NCBI GenBank assembly: GCA_016180425.1
Contig: JACPBF010000004.1
Coordinates: 62,001-126,000, forward strand
Length of the DNA: 64,000 bases
DNA from: Elusimicrobiota bacterium
GTDB taxonomy: Bacteria; Elusimicrobiota; Elusimicrobia; 2-02-FULL-39-32
Reading direction: 5' to 3'
The translations under genes were made by a program, and so were the position numbers. The notes below the pieces were generated by a model. That model was not told where the DNA came from, ran no database searches, and saw only the letters and a program-made list of their open reading frames with translations. Below, in pieces: positions 9,627 to 16,964 of this stretch (position 1 is its first letter; each line of letters begins with the position of its first letter).

Positions 9627-9758
9627 AAGTTCGGAAGCTCGGCGGGCTTGGGGAGTAGAAATTGAGGAAGAATGTTAGAGTGGTGAATCCAACACTCAAT
9701 TCCCTTTAGCTCCGTGGTTTTGCGTCTCCGTCTTTCAACGGATTTGCTATTATCGTTT
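9627..9758 (-). ncRNA. cyclic-di-GMP-I riboswitch (GEMM-I)
   Basis: Read on the minus strand, the leader contains AGCAAATCCGTTGAAAGACG, GAGACGCAAAACCACGGAGC, TAAAGGG, and, near the 3' end, GCCGAGCTTCCGAA. These match the GEMM-I consensus in order: a GAAA-capped first hairpin (TCCGT/ACGGA), the invariant GACGCAAA linker, CCACGG with a CTAAAG tetraloop receptor, and the closing GCCGGGCTGCCGA-like strand. The second arm is about 30 bases longer than usual and can form an internal GAGTG/CACTC hairpin. The element begins at the predicted transcription start and ends about 40 bases before the ATG. I see no clear terminator after it, so control may act on translation. Confidence 0.88.
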
Positions 9759-9766
9759 CTGATTGA

Positions 9767-9795
9767 AGTATAACCCCTCTCTCTATATTTGTCAA
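9767..9795 (-). promoter_or_regulatory. sigma70-type promoter of the FN3-PorV operon
   Basis: On the minus strand TTGACA (9795-9790) is separated by exactly 17 bases from TATACT (9772-9767), close to the consensus. Transcription would begin near 9760, at the first paired bases of the c-di-GMP riboswitch. Confidence 0.8.
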
Positions 9796-10108
9796 TGTGA
9801 TTTTTGTCACACCCATCCCATCCTTGTGCTTTTATTAAGTTTTATATATATAAATATAGCAATAAATATGCCAATGTAAAAAACATCATATTTTTGTGGG
9901 TTTTAATTTTTCGTGAGTAATTTTTACAGCTGAGTGTGAAATTTACATACTAACCGGAATAATTTAGTTGAATTCGTAACCCAACTAAACTTAGTTTTTG
10001 GCAATAAGATATTGGATTCAACGACCAAGGTCAAAACTTTTTCCTACCCGCTCGTTTTCTATGACTCATCCTTTGCAAAATAAGGACTGAATGATTTGGT
10101 TTAAAGAT
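9796..10108. other. intergenic region between the riboswitch operon promoter and tRNA-Val
   Basis: About 310 AT-rich bases hold no convincing gene. One hairpin is visible: TTTAGTTG at 9963-9970 pairs with CAACTAAA at 9982-9989 around an 11-base loop. Lying downstream of tRNA-Val on the minus strand, it may help end the tRNA transcript, but it lacks a good U-tract. Confidence 0.5.
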
Positions 10109-10183
10109 TGGTGGGCGATGCAGGGCTCGAACCTGCGACCCCTGCCTTGTAAGGGCAGTGCTCTTCCGCTGAGCTAATCGCCC
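10109..10183 (-). tRNA. tRNA-Val (UAC anticodon)
   Basis: The minus strand starts GGGCGATTAGCTCAGCGG and has the anticodon arm CTGCC-CTTACAA-GGCAG with anticodon TAC. The T arm is GCAGGTTCGAGCCCTGC, and the acceptor end ATCGCCC pairs with the 5' end. Discriminator A and an encoded CCA (complement at 10109-10111) follow. Confidence 0.97.
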
Positions 10184-10262
10184 ATTGTGATAGTAATTAT
10201 AGCATACTCAGTTCAAACTTCTTGATTGAGTAATTCTTCTGAAATGAATAATTTTTTGCCCT

Positions 10263-10940
10263 TTACTGGCGTACAAATATTTTTTCCGCAATTTCTTTTT
10301 CTAAGGCAAGGGTAGTTTCGCCCGCTTCAATTACGTAAGTGGGAAAGGTCTGATGAAGGTTAAAAGGAGTTCCCGGAATCAGACCAAGGGAAAGGAGTTT
10401 ATGCAGGTCTGGATGGTTTTGCAGGATCAGATAGGCAATTTTCCCTTTTGAACCTGGCGTACATTTATCCAAGGATGTGATAATCGGCTCAATGGTTTCA
10501 GTTGCTTTTTCACAGCAATCCCCTTTTGGGATTAGGGAGCCATGGGGGCATTGCGTGGGGTGGCCTAGCAAAGTGCATATGGATTCTGCCACCTCCGTGG
10601 AAATAATATGTTCCAATTTACAGGCATTGGGATCAATCGCTTGAGAACTTAAAGCAAGTACGTCTGAAAGCAGCCGTTCTGCAAGACGATGTCGCCGGGT
10701 AATATCTTTTGCTAACCTTTCCCCTTCTTCCGTAAATAAAATTTTATTATTTTTTTCTTTGATGAGCTCTTTTGATATAAGGATTTTATAGATATTTTCA
10801 TGAACAGTCTCTTCTAAGAGAGGAAGAATGATTTCTAATCTATTTTCCATTAGTTCGGATTGGTGCCAAAGCGCTCCTAAGGCTTCTTCAATATCTTCTT
10901 GTTCAGTTGTGGGAAGCGGATATTTTTTTTCTGTTGTCAT
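10263..10940 (-). CDS. DtxR/MntR-family metal-dependent regulator
   Basis: This 225-residue protein has an N-terminal winged helix-turn-helix (about residues 12-75, with ENIYKILISKELIKEKNNKILFTEEGERLA). A metal-binding dimerisation domain follows (RRHRLAERLLSDVLAL, CKLEHIISTEVAESICTLLGHP, then CPHGSLIPKGDCC). The C-terminal SH3/FeoA-like domain includes LLSLGLIPGTPFNLHQTFPTYVIE. Family members repress iron or manganese uptake genes when the metal is plentiful. It lies 48 bases downstream of feoB on the same strand and is probably the last gene of the iron operon. No separate feoA is present; the FeoA-like domain here is part of the regulator. Iron rather than manganese is inferred from context. 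Confidence 0.88.
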   Translation of the reverse strand: MTTEKKYPLPTTEQEDIEEALGALWHQSELMENRLEIILPLLEETVHENIYKILISKELIKEKNNKILFTEEGERLAKDITRRHRLAERLLSDVLALSSQAIDPNACKLEHIISTEVAESICTLLGHPTQCPHGSLIPKGDCCEKATETIEPIITSLDKCTPGSKGKIAYLILQNHPDLHKLLSLGLIPGTPFNLHQTFPTYVIEAGETTLALEKEIAEKIFVRQ

Positions 10941-10988
10941 TTTTTGACCTCTATAAATTAAATCTATTTTTTTAAAGGCACGCTAATT

Positions 10989-12962
10989 TTAAATATGGAT
11001 CCAGCCGGCTTTAAAAATCCAATTCACTAAACCGCCAATACCTAAAGAAAAACTTAAAACAAATGCTGCAATGAGAAGAGTTGTTTTCAATCCTCTTTCT
11101 TTAATCGTTACAAAGAACTGCGCGATACAAGGCATAAAAAGGGTAATCACTACTAAGGCAACTGTAATTTGAGCTGCATTCATTAAACCATTTTGCGCGA
11201 GCATAAAAAATCCCGCGGCTCCATAATCCCGCCTTAAAAATCCAATAATAAAAGATTCAGTTGCTTTTTCTGGAAGGCCTAGAAAGTTCACGACAATGGG
11301 GTTTCCTAATTTTTTGATAATCCGAAGCAAACCGATTTTATCGGAGATAAAAAGCATAAAAGTTCCCAGCATAAACATGGGCACTGCTTCCCGCACATAC
11401 CAGATGAGGCGCGCCCGCACTTTTTTAAAAAGATTGTAAAATTGCGGTTTACGAATTGGGGGAATTTCCATTAAGAATGGGGATCGAATGCCGGGCAGGA
11501 GTTTAGAAGCTCCCCACCCGACTAGGATCATGGATCCAATCACAATCCCAAGCCAAATCGCAAATACTTTCCAGGAAAGCCCAGCAACCATTCCCAGCAT
11601 AGCTCCTAATTGCGCGGAACAGGGCACACTTAAAGTGAGAAGAAGGCAAACAATAATTTTTTCTTTTTTTGTGTCTAGAACTCTAGTAGTTAAAGTTGCC
11701 ATGGTATCGCAGCCAAGCCCTAAAATCATGGGCAACACAGCTTTACCGTTTAAACCCATGATGCGGAAAATTCTATCTAGCATGATCGCAAGGCGAGGAA
11801 GGTATCCAGAGTCTTCCAAGAATCCAAAGAAAAGAAAAAAACAGGTTACAATCGGAAAGATTAAGGCTAAGGCGTATGTGATCGCCATGGTGAATAAGCC
11901 ATAAGGGCCAATGATCATCTCCTGAATAAATTTTATTGGAATTAAAATTTCCACAATTTTAGTTACTGCTGGATTTAAAATTTTGTTAAAGAGCCCTTCT
12001 TCCATGAGCGCTACTAAATATTGGGCTCCAAATACTCCGACAAATTCATACATGAAAAAAAGTGCTAGCGCTACAAATAAATAGCCTGGCCATGGCTGCA
12101 TGGCCCATTTTCCAATTTTTTGTATCCAGGAAGAATGGATTTGGCCGGTTAATTGAGTGACTTGCGCTCTGATTTCTCCTGCTTTTTGGTGCCTTGAGTC
12201 TAGAGTGAGGAGACTGATGGGTCGCACAAAACGCTTGCGCACCATTTCAGAGCGATCTAAACATTGTTGAAGGGGGGATAAAAGAGATTTGCCCAAAAAA
12301 TGACTGAGAGGGATTGTAATAGAAGAGTCCCCATAGAGAAATGTTTCAGCGATAAATTCTTTTGCAGGGTGTGGGGGTAAAAGCAAAGTAAGAGACTCTA
12401 TTGCCTGTTTAATTTCAGGAAGGAGATTGACTGTTACGGTTGGAATCTGCGCTTTAGAAATTGCGCGCCTTAGGTCGCTCATCCCTTCCCCTGTAATGCC
12501 CACAGTTTCAATCACTGGAATTCCTAAAATTTTAGAAAGAAGTTTAGTTTCGATTTCAATGCCCCTTTCTCTAGCCTCATCGCTGATATTTAAAGCTAAA
12601 ACCATGGGGATTTTTAAGAGAGCAAGTTCTAAGGTAAGAAGAATAGTTCTGTTCAAATTTTTTGCATCAGCTACTTGTAAGATGATTTGGGGTCTTTCTT
12701 CTAGGAGGAGATCTCTAGTGACTTTTTCATCTTCTGACTTTGGGTAAAGGGAGAGAATTCCAGGGGTATCTATGATTTGGATCTGCTGCCCCATAAACCA
12801 TCCGCTTCCTCTAGAAACATCCACAGTTGTTCCCGGATAATTTGAGACAGTGACATAGCGTCCAGTTAATCTGCCAAAAAGTACAGATTTACCCACATTT
12901 GGGTTTCCAACCAAAACAATGGATTGGCTGGCAACGACTTTATCTAAGGTTGTTTCATGCAT
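10989..12962 (-). CDS. feoB: ferrous iron transporter FeoB
   Basis: FeoB imports Fe(II) through the inner membrane and has an N-terminal G domain. The G1 motif GNPNVGKS, the YPGTTVD switch I region and DTPGILSLYP (G3) are visible in the first 90 residues. The membrane part contains the two Gate-like blocks, including CFFLFFGFLEDSGYLPRLA, LPMILGLGCDTMATLTTR, SVPCSAQLGAM and FIIGFLRRDYGAAGFF. An upstream TTG at 12974 would add four residues. ATG 12962 has GGAG six bases before it and is the better start, giving 657 aa. This is shorter than E. coli FeoB (773) but within the family range. It overlaps the end of apbE, indicating co-translation. Confidence 0.95.
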   Translation of the reverse strand: MHETTLDKVVASQSIVLVGNPNVGKSVLFGRLTGRYVTVSNYPGTTVDVSRGSGWFMGQQIQIIDTPGILSLYPKSEDEKVTRDLLLEERPQIILQVADAKNLNRTILLTLELALLKIPMVLALNISDEARERGIEIETKLLSKILGIPVIETVGITGEGMSDLRRAISKAQIPTVTVNLLPEIKQAIESLTLLLPPHPAKEFIAETFLYGDSSITIPLSHFLGKSLLSPLQQCLDRSEMVRKRFVRPISLLTLDSRHQKAGEIRAQVTQLTGQIHSSWIQKIGKWAMQPWPGYLFVALALFFMYEFVGVFGAQYLVALMEEGLFNKILNPAVTKIVEILIPIKFIQEMIIGPYGLFTMAITYALALIFPIVTCFFLFFGFLEDSGYLPRLAIMLDRIFRIMGLNGKAVLPMILGLGCDTMATLTTRVLDTKKEKIIVCLLLTLSVPCSAQLGAMLGMVAGLSWKVFAIWLGIVIGSMILVGWGASKLLPGIRSPFLMEIPPIRKPQFYNLFKKVRARLIWYVREAVPMFMLGTFMLFISDKIGLLRIIKKLGNPIVVNFLGLPEKATESFIIGFLRRDYGAAGFFMLAQNGLMNAAQITVALVVITLFMPCIAQFFVTIKERGLKTTLLIAAFVLSFSLGIGGLVNWIFKAGWIHI

Positions 12963-14053
12963 ATTTTTCTCCAAAGCCGCGATTCGAAAATCTTAAGATT
13001 TTTATTAGATTCTTTATTACGGTATAAAATATAGACCGCTTCTTGTTTAAGCGACTCGCTAAATTCTTTTCCTTTTTTTAAACCCATAACAAAGATCGCT
13101 GTTGAAAGTATGTCGGCATCTAAGGCATTCTTGCCTATTACAGTGACGCTTTCAATCTCATTGTTTACAGGCCAGCCTGTTTGAGGATTTAAAATATGAG
13201 ATAATTTTATTTTTTTTCCATCTTGAGAGAGCGCAGTGATAAATCTTTCATAATTAGCAGTGGTAGAAATTGCGTAAGATTTTGAATTTTTTTTAATCTT
13301 AAAAGCCTGCCAACTTTTTTCAGGATTTAAGGGATTCTTAATGGAAAATTTTTTTTCGCAAGGGGTTTTACACCAGTATAAAATTTCTCCGCCAAAGTTT
13401 AAAGTTGCTGAATTAATTTTAAGATTCGTTATTTTTTCCAAAGTTTTATCCAAAGCATAGCCTTTACCAACACCGCCTGTGTCTAGTCCCATGCCGGTTT
13501 TAAGAAAGCGAAAGGTTTTAGCTGCGGTTGAAAATTCTATATTTTTATAATTCACTTTTTCTTTTTCTCCCGCCACAAGTTCTGGTTCAGGCAGAACTTT
13601 TAGCTCTCTTTCTCTTAGTTTCCAGATTTTTGTTAAAGGTTCAATGGTAATGTCAAAAGCCCCATTTGTCTTATCCATTAGCGGCATGGTTTGAGCAAGT
13701 AAATCAATCACTTTTTCATGAACTGGAACGCTTTCCAGCCCAGCTTCTTTGTTAATTTTTGAAATTTCAGAACTATCCTTATAGTTTGAAAGAAGAGCAT
13801 CCAGTTCTTCAGTTTGAGTAAGCGCGGATTCCATGGCTCTCTCTCCATCTATTTTCGAATCTGTTTCCAGTTCAATTTGTAACAAAGTTCCCATTACATA
13901 ACTCATTTTTGACAATTCAGATGATAAGAGAAAACAGGGGACGTTAAAGAAAAATAGGGTTTGAAGGGCAATAAATTTTAAGTTTTTTATTAACCATTTT
14001 TGAGAGATTTTAAAAGTGGTTTTTTTTCTAAACGTCATAAGAAGTTTATCCAA
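12944..14053 (-). CDS. apbE: FAD:protein FMN transferase ApbE
   Basis: ApbE transfers FMN from FAD onto a threonine or serine of target proteins in the periplasm. After a basic N-terminus and a hydrophobic export segment (about residues 27-44), the family motifs appear: MSYVMGTLLQIEL, FDITIEPLTKIW, GMGLDTGGVGKGYALDK, TLNFGGEI, SHILNPQTGWPV and DADILSTAIFVMG. It overlaps the upstream PepSY-type gene by 8 bases and feoB at its other end. The likely flavinylation target is the FMN-binding protein at 14851-15501, two genes upstream in the same operon. This arrangement is known for flavin-based extracytosolic electron-transfer systems; its use for ferric reduction here is inferred from feoB and the Fur boxes. 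Confidence 0.93.
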   Translation of the reverse strand: MDKLLMTFRKKTTFKISQKWLIKNLKFIALQTLFFFNVPCFLLSSELSKMSYVMGTLLQIELETDSKIDGERAMESALTQTEELDALLSNYKDSSEISKINKEAGLESVPVHEKVIDLLAQTMPLMDKTNGAFDITIEPLTKIWKLRERELKVLPEPELVAGEKEKVNYKNIEFSTAAKTFRFLKTGMGLDTGGVGKGYALDKTLEKITNLKINSATLNFGGEILYWCKTPCEKKFSIKNPLNPEKSWQAFKIKKNSKSYAISTTANYERFITALSQDGKKIKLSHILNPQTGWPVNNEIESVTVIGKNALDADILSTAIFVMGLKKGKEFSESLKQEAVYILYRNKESNKNLKIFESRLWRKICMKQP

Positions 14054-14708
14054 CTTTTCTGCTGATATTCCATAAAATGAGTCCGCTAATAATTAAGATC
14101 AAAAGAGCAACTGCGGAAAAATCATAAACCCAGACAAAAGCTGGTCCAAAGAAGTAGCCATTATGTAAAGTCAATATGAGGCGCATTAAAGGCGTTTTAG
14201 TTTTATCAAAATAGGTTTGGTTCCATTTTTTTCCCTGATCTTTAGAGAGTATCCATCCATGGGAGGTGAGGAGAGCTATTTCTCCTTTCCTGCCAATTGA
14301 AAGTTTTTTTAATTCAATCCCTTCAGATTGAGCATCAAAAGGAAGTTCAATTCTATCCCAGATTTTACCCCCATCCAGTGAAAAAATAATTTTTCCCCAT
14401 TTTTCCAAAACATAGATTTTTTTAGAGTCTTGCGGTGAAAAAACAATATCCACTACTTCCTGTGGAGGATAAAGCATGGACACCTCATTCCAATTTTCTC
14501 CAGCGTTTTCTGAAAAATAAAGCCCCTCTTTTTTTCCGCAATAGATTCTTTCACTTTTTTTTGGATCTAAGGCTATGGTCTCAAGAATGTTTCCTTGAAT
14601 TTTTTTAGGATGATTTAAGAGCACCCCGGTCACTAAGAGCATAATTAGAAACAGGGCGCTAGAAACCCCGAAGATATTATGAATTTTTTTCCACCAGATT
14701 TTATTCAT
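14046..14708 (-). CDS. PepSY-type membrane protein with periplasmic Asp-box (BNR-like) repeats
   Basis: This 220-residue protein has two clear membrane segments: residues about 11-31 (HNIFGVSSALFLIMLLVTGVLL, the classic PepSY-associated first helix) and about 190-212 (VWVYDFSAVALLILIISGLILW). Between them is a periplasmic domain with three Asp-box-like motifs, FSENAGENW, FSLDGGKIWD and LSKDQGKKWN, the pattern of sialidase/BNR or YCF48-like beta-propeller blades. PepSY-type helices recur in flavin-dependent reductases. It overlaps apbE and lies downstream of the FMN-binding protein, so it probably anchors or passes electrons in that system. No heme-ligand histidine array that I can defend is visible, and the electron carrier is unknown. 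Confidence 0.65.
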   Translation of the reverse strand: MNKIWWKKIHNIFGVSSALFLIMLLVTGVLLNHPKKIQGNILETIALDPKKSERIYCGKKEGLYFSENAGENWNEVSMLYPPQEVVDIVFSPQDSKKIYVLEKWGKIIFSLDGGKIWDRIELPFDAQSEGIELKKLSIGRKGEIALLTSHGWILSKDQGKKWNQTYFDKTKTPLMRLILTLHNGYFFGPAFVWVYDFSAVALLILIISGLILWNISRKVG

Positions 14709-14850
14709 CTCTCACACTTTTTAAAAATATTTCAATTCTAAAATAAAACTAATGATCTATCCTAATAGATTGGAAAAAAGAACTATATTTTTCATCTTGA
14801 CTTTCGCCATCAGCATTAGTTCCGGGGTTAAAACCCAGAACCTACAAGAT
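14709..14850 (-). other. 142-base gap inside the iron operon
   Basis: This is the only long gap in the operon. On the minus strand GTTCTGGG and CCCCGGAAC can form an eight-pair hairpin (one G-U pair) just after the FMN-binding gene. It is not followed by a U-run, so it looks more like a processing or stability hairpin than a terminator. Confidence 0.35.
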
Positions 14851-15501
14851 TTATTTTTTAATATAGAGTTCATCCAGAATAATTAATACTTTTTTAATGC
14901 CTGCGGTCATGGCTTGCACAGACATGGTTGCTCCGGTTATATTAAGAATGTCTCTATTAATCCGCAGAGAATCTTTTGCTGATTTTTTACGGAATTGTCT
15001 TAAGAACCTTTGTCTCCTGACTTCCGCGCCCACAGGTTCTCGATAGATCATCACCTCTACTCTTTCAATCTGACCTTTATCCGATACTTTAACAATAAAA
15101 GTAATAGGTTTAAATTTACCAATCTCTTCTGTAATAACAGCATAACCTTTGATGTTTCCATTTTCTAAGCCTTTATAAACAGTGATGTCAGGTTCCTGAA
15201 GAATCCAGCCTAAACGCGCTTCGATTCTATTTTTTTCGCTTGTTTTAAAGGCATGAATCTCTTTTACAATCTCTTGATCTTGGGAAAACACACTTTTAAG
15301 AGCTGTTTGTTCTGTAAGATAGACTTGTTCTACGAAATCTGGATAGTCCTGATCTTTTAAACTTTCTGCTCTTAAATTAAGGGCTCCAAATAAAAATAAC
15401 AGTCCAATATTGATGATCAAGCGCCGCTCCAAGCAAGGCGCCTTGCTTGGAGCGGTTTTTTCATGCAAGCAATCCAAGGAGGGATCTTGCTTGCTTTTCA
15501 T
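14851..15501 (-). CDS. exported FMN-binding (flavinylated) electron-transfer protein
   Basis: This 216-residue protein has a hydrophobic export segment at about residues 28-45 (LIINIGLLFLFGALNLRA), preceded by an unusual 27-residue cysteine- and lysine-containing extension. The C-terminal half is an FMN_bind domain (YKGLENGNIKGYAVI, KVSDKGQIERVEVMIYREP). It ends with the flavinylation motif NITGATMS, in which the threonine of GAT-x-S is the expected FMN attachment site. ApbE, two genes downstream, would supply the FMN. The start six bases after the porin stop is chosen because the RR before the hydrophobic segment suits a signal peptide. The extension is partly encoded by two strong palindromes, so it may be a late insertion. 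Confidence 0.85.
   Translation of the reverse strand: MKSKQDPSLDCLHEKTAPSKAPCLERRLIINIGLLFLFGALNLRAESLKDQDYPDFVEQVYLTEQTALKSVFSQDQEIVKEIHAFKTSEKNRIEARLGWILQEPDITVYKGLENGNIKGYAVITEEIGKFKPITFIVKVSDKGQIERVEVMIYREPVGAEVRRQRFLRQFRKKSAKDSLRINRDILNITGATMSVQAMTAGIKKVLIILDELYIKK
15424..15494. repeat. two adjacent palindromes inside the FMN-binding gene
   Basis: A perfect 32-base palindrome (15424-15455) is made of CCGCTCCAAGCAAGGC and its exact reverse complement with no spacer. On the plus strand six Ts follow immediately (15456-15461), as in an intrinsic terminator antisense to the gene. Next to it GCAAGCAA (15465-15472) pairs with TTGCTTGC (15487-15494) around 14 bases. Together they encode most of the protein's odd N-terminal extension. 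Confidence 0.8.
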
Positions 15502-15507
15502 GATCCG

Positions 15508-16701
15508 TTAGAAGTATGTTGCAAATCCTGCAACGACCGCATCATTATCTTTTTTGGTGCGCAATAGATCTTCATAGTTGATTTGGTAATCTATTTTAAA
15601 GACAGTTTGTTCTACCGGCCTAAAATTAAGTCCAAAAGTAAGTCTTTGAGAGCTGTTATTTATTTGAGTAGAAGTTTGGTTATTAAGATCTAAATCAATA
15701 TGGTCCCATCGCACTACTCCTGTAAATACAGATCCTTTACGCACAGCGTCATCTAAAAAGTGAACATTTAGTTGAGCGTAATAACCATCCATTCTGCCTG
15801 GAATAGTGGTATGGGTCGTGGTAGTTCTTGCTATGTCCGCATTTCCATACTCACCTAAAAATTCTATCGCTTTCCACTGAAATCCCCAGTCCAACGCATA
15901 GACATTGAGACTTTCTTGTCCAGCATCGTCCCATTTTCCTGAATGCGCGGAAACTCCAATTTCAGTTCCAAGGAATGGCGAGAATGCCACTCTGCCTGTC
16001 ATTGCGATATTTTCATTGTTATCTCCTGTTCCATTAACTTTACTGCGGGCATTTCTTAAGCCATTGGTACTTGAAATATTCGCGCTTTTGTTAGATCCAC
16101 CATTAAATCCTTGAGTAAGGTAAAATTGATAATCTAATTTTAAGGGATCCATTGGATAAACAGTTCCAAAAAATCCGGCTCCTGGCTCAAAAAAAGTGGA
16201 GGGCAGGATCATCCGGCTGACTTGTGGGCGATCATTTAAATCATTGATTGGAGAGTCATGGATGAGATTAAATTTTCCTAGAGGAATGAGTACCAACCCT
16301 CCTCTAAACGCAAGCGCTTCCCCTGCTAGTTCATAATCTAATACTGCAAATTCTAATTTAGCATCTCCCGCATCTTTATCCGTGGCTCCGCCATGCTCAA
16401 ACTCTATTTCTGTTGCAAAACGAAGTCCAGGAGCAATATCCCCGTAAATAAATGGAACCATACGAAGGACTTCAAATTTTTGTTTTCCGTCTTGTTTAGA
16501 ACGGTATTCAAAATCAGCATATCCTCCTACATAAGTGCCATGTCCCATTTTTCTCCATACAGGTTTGCTATACAGCCCTTGGCTAATAGGTCCTGTAATC
16601 TCACCTCTCTTGTCTGTGCTTCTTTCTTCTTCTGCAAAAATAGCTGGTGGAATTAAAAGCCCCATCCAAGCTAAGAGAACCAATGATGTTATTTTTTTCA
16701 T
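15508..16701 (-). CDS. outer-membrane porin (phosphate-selective porin-like)
   Basis: The 397-residue protein has a signal peptide (MKKITSLVLLAWMGLLIPPAIFAEE). Alternating hydrophobic strands with many aromatic girdle residues follow, ending in VVAGFATYF with a terminal phenylalanine, the usual signal for insertion by BAM. Segments such as YGDIAPGLRFATEIEFEHGG, GGLVLIPLGKFNLIHDSP and FGLNFRPVEQTVFKIDYQINYED resemble OprP/OprO-type porins. No TonB box or plug domain is seen, so it is a diffusion porin rather than a siderophore receptor. It is the second gene of the Fur-box-bearing iron operon, 6 bases before the FMN-binding gene. Passage of iron species is inferred from that context only. Confidence 0.82.
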   Translation of the reverse strand: MKKITSLVLLAWMGLLIPPAIFAEEERSTDKRGEITGPISQGLYSKPVWRKMGHGTYVGGYADFEYRSKQDGKQKFEVLRMVPFIYGDIAPGLRFATEIEFEHGGATDKDAGDAKLEFAVLDYELAGEALAFRGGLVLIPLGKFNLIHDSPINDLNDRPQVSRMILPSTFFEPGAGFFGTVYPMDPLKLDYQFYLTQGFNGGSNKSANISSTNGLRNARSKVNGTGDNNENIAMTGRVAFSPFLGTEIGVSAHSGKWDDAGQESLNVYALDWGFQWKAIEFLGEYGNADIARTTTTHTTIPGRMDGYYAQLNVHFLDDAVRKGSVFTGVVRWDHIDLDLNNQTSTQINNSSQRLTFGLNFRPVEQTVFKIDYQINYEDLLRTKKDNDAVVAGFATYF

Positions 16702-16721
16702 TTTATTTCTTCCTTCCTTAT

Positions 16722-16934
16722 TTATTGGCTTTGGGTTGCGCGTTTTTCACCAGCCCTGGCCCAAGATGAGTCTGGACTTAAAAGTCCTTTGCTCTTTAAA
16801 AATTCAATCAAATCTGTGAAACATATCGTTTCAAGCCGTTTACACCGCTTGCATTTAATTTCAAGCCCTTCATTAATCAGCATGGCAAGCAATTGCCCGC
16901 AGGGACATCGCTTTTGATAAGAAGGCTTTTCCAT
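16722..16934 (-). CDS. small Com-like zinc-ribbon protein
   Basis: The protein has two CxC/CxxC knuckles, KRCPCGQLLAMLINEGLEIKCKRCKRLE. This is the arrangement of the phage Mu Com translational regulator family and related short zinc ribbons. ATG 16934 gives 70 residues. A TTG at 16964 would add ten, but those bases are the Fur box, so I prefer 16934. It opens the iron operon, 20 bases before the porin. No strong Shine-Dalgarno is visible. Function here is unknown; a regulatory RNA-binding role is suggested only by family resemblance. Confidence 0.65.
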   Translation of the reverse strand: MEKPSYQKRCPCGQLLAMLINEGLEIKCKRCKRLETICFTDLIEFLKSKGLLSPDSSWARAGEKRATQSQ

Positions 16935-16947
16935 TATTTGTTTTATA

Positions 16948-16964
16948 TTGAGACAAAATCTCAA
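16948..16964 (-). promoter_or_regulatory. Fur box in front of the iron operon
   Basis: TTGAGACAAAATCTCAA is a 6-5-6 inverted repeat with the same half-sites as the box upstream of fur (17492-17508). It lies between fur and the Com-like gene, next to the fur stop codon. A repressor bound here would control an internal promoter for the downstream genes. I see TATAAA right after the box but no clear -35. Confidence 0.75.

Noticed and set aside
14709-14850. Riboswitch between the FMN-binding and PepSY genes
   Set aside because: One hairpin is visible, but no conserved core of an FMN, NiCo or other known riboswitch class is recognisable.
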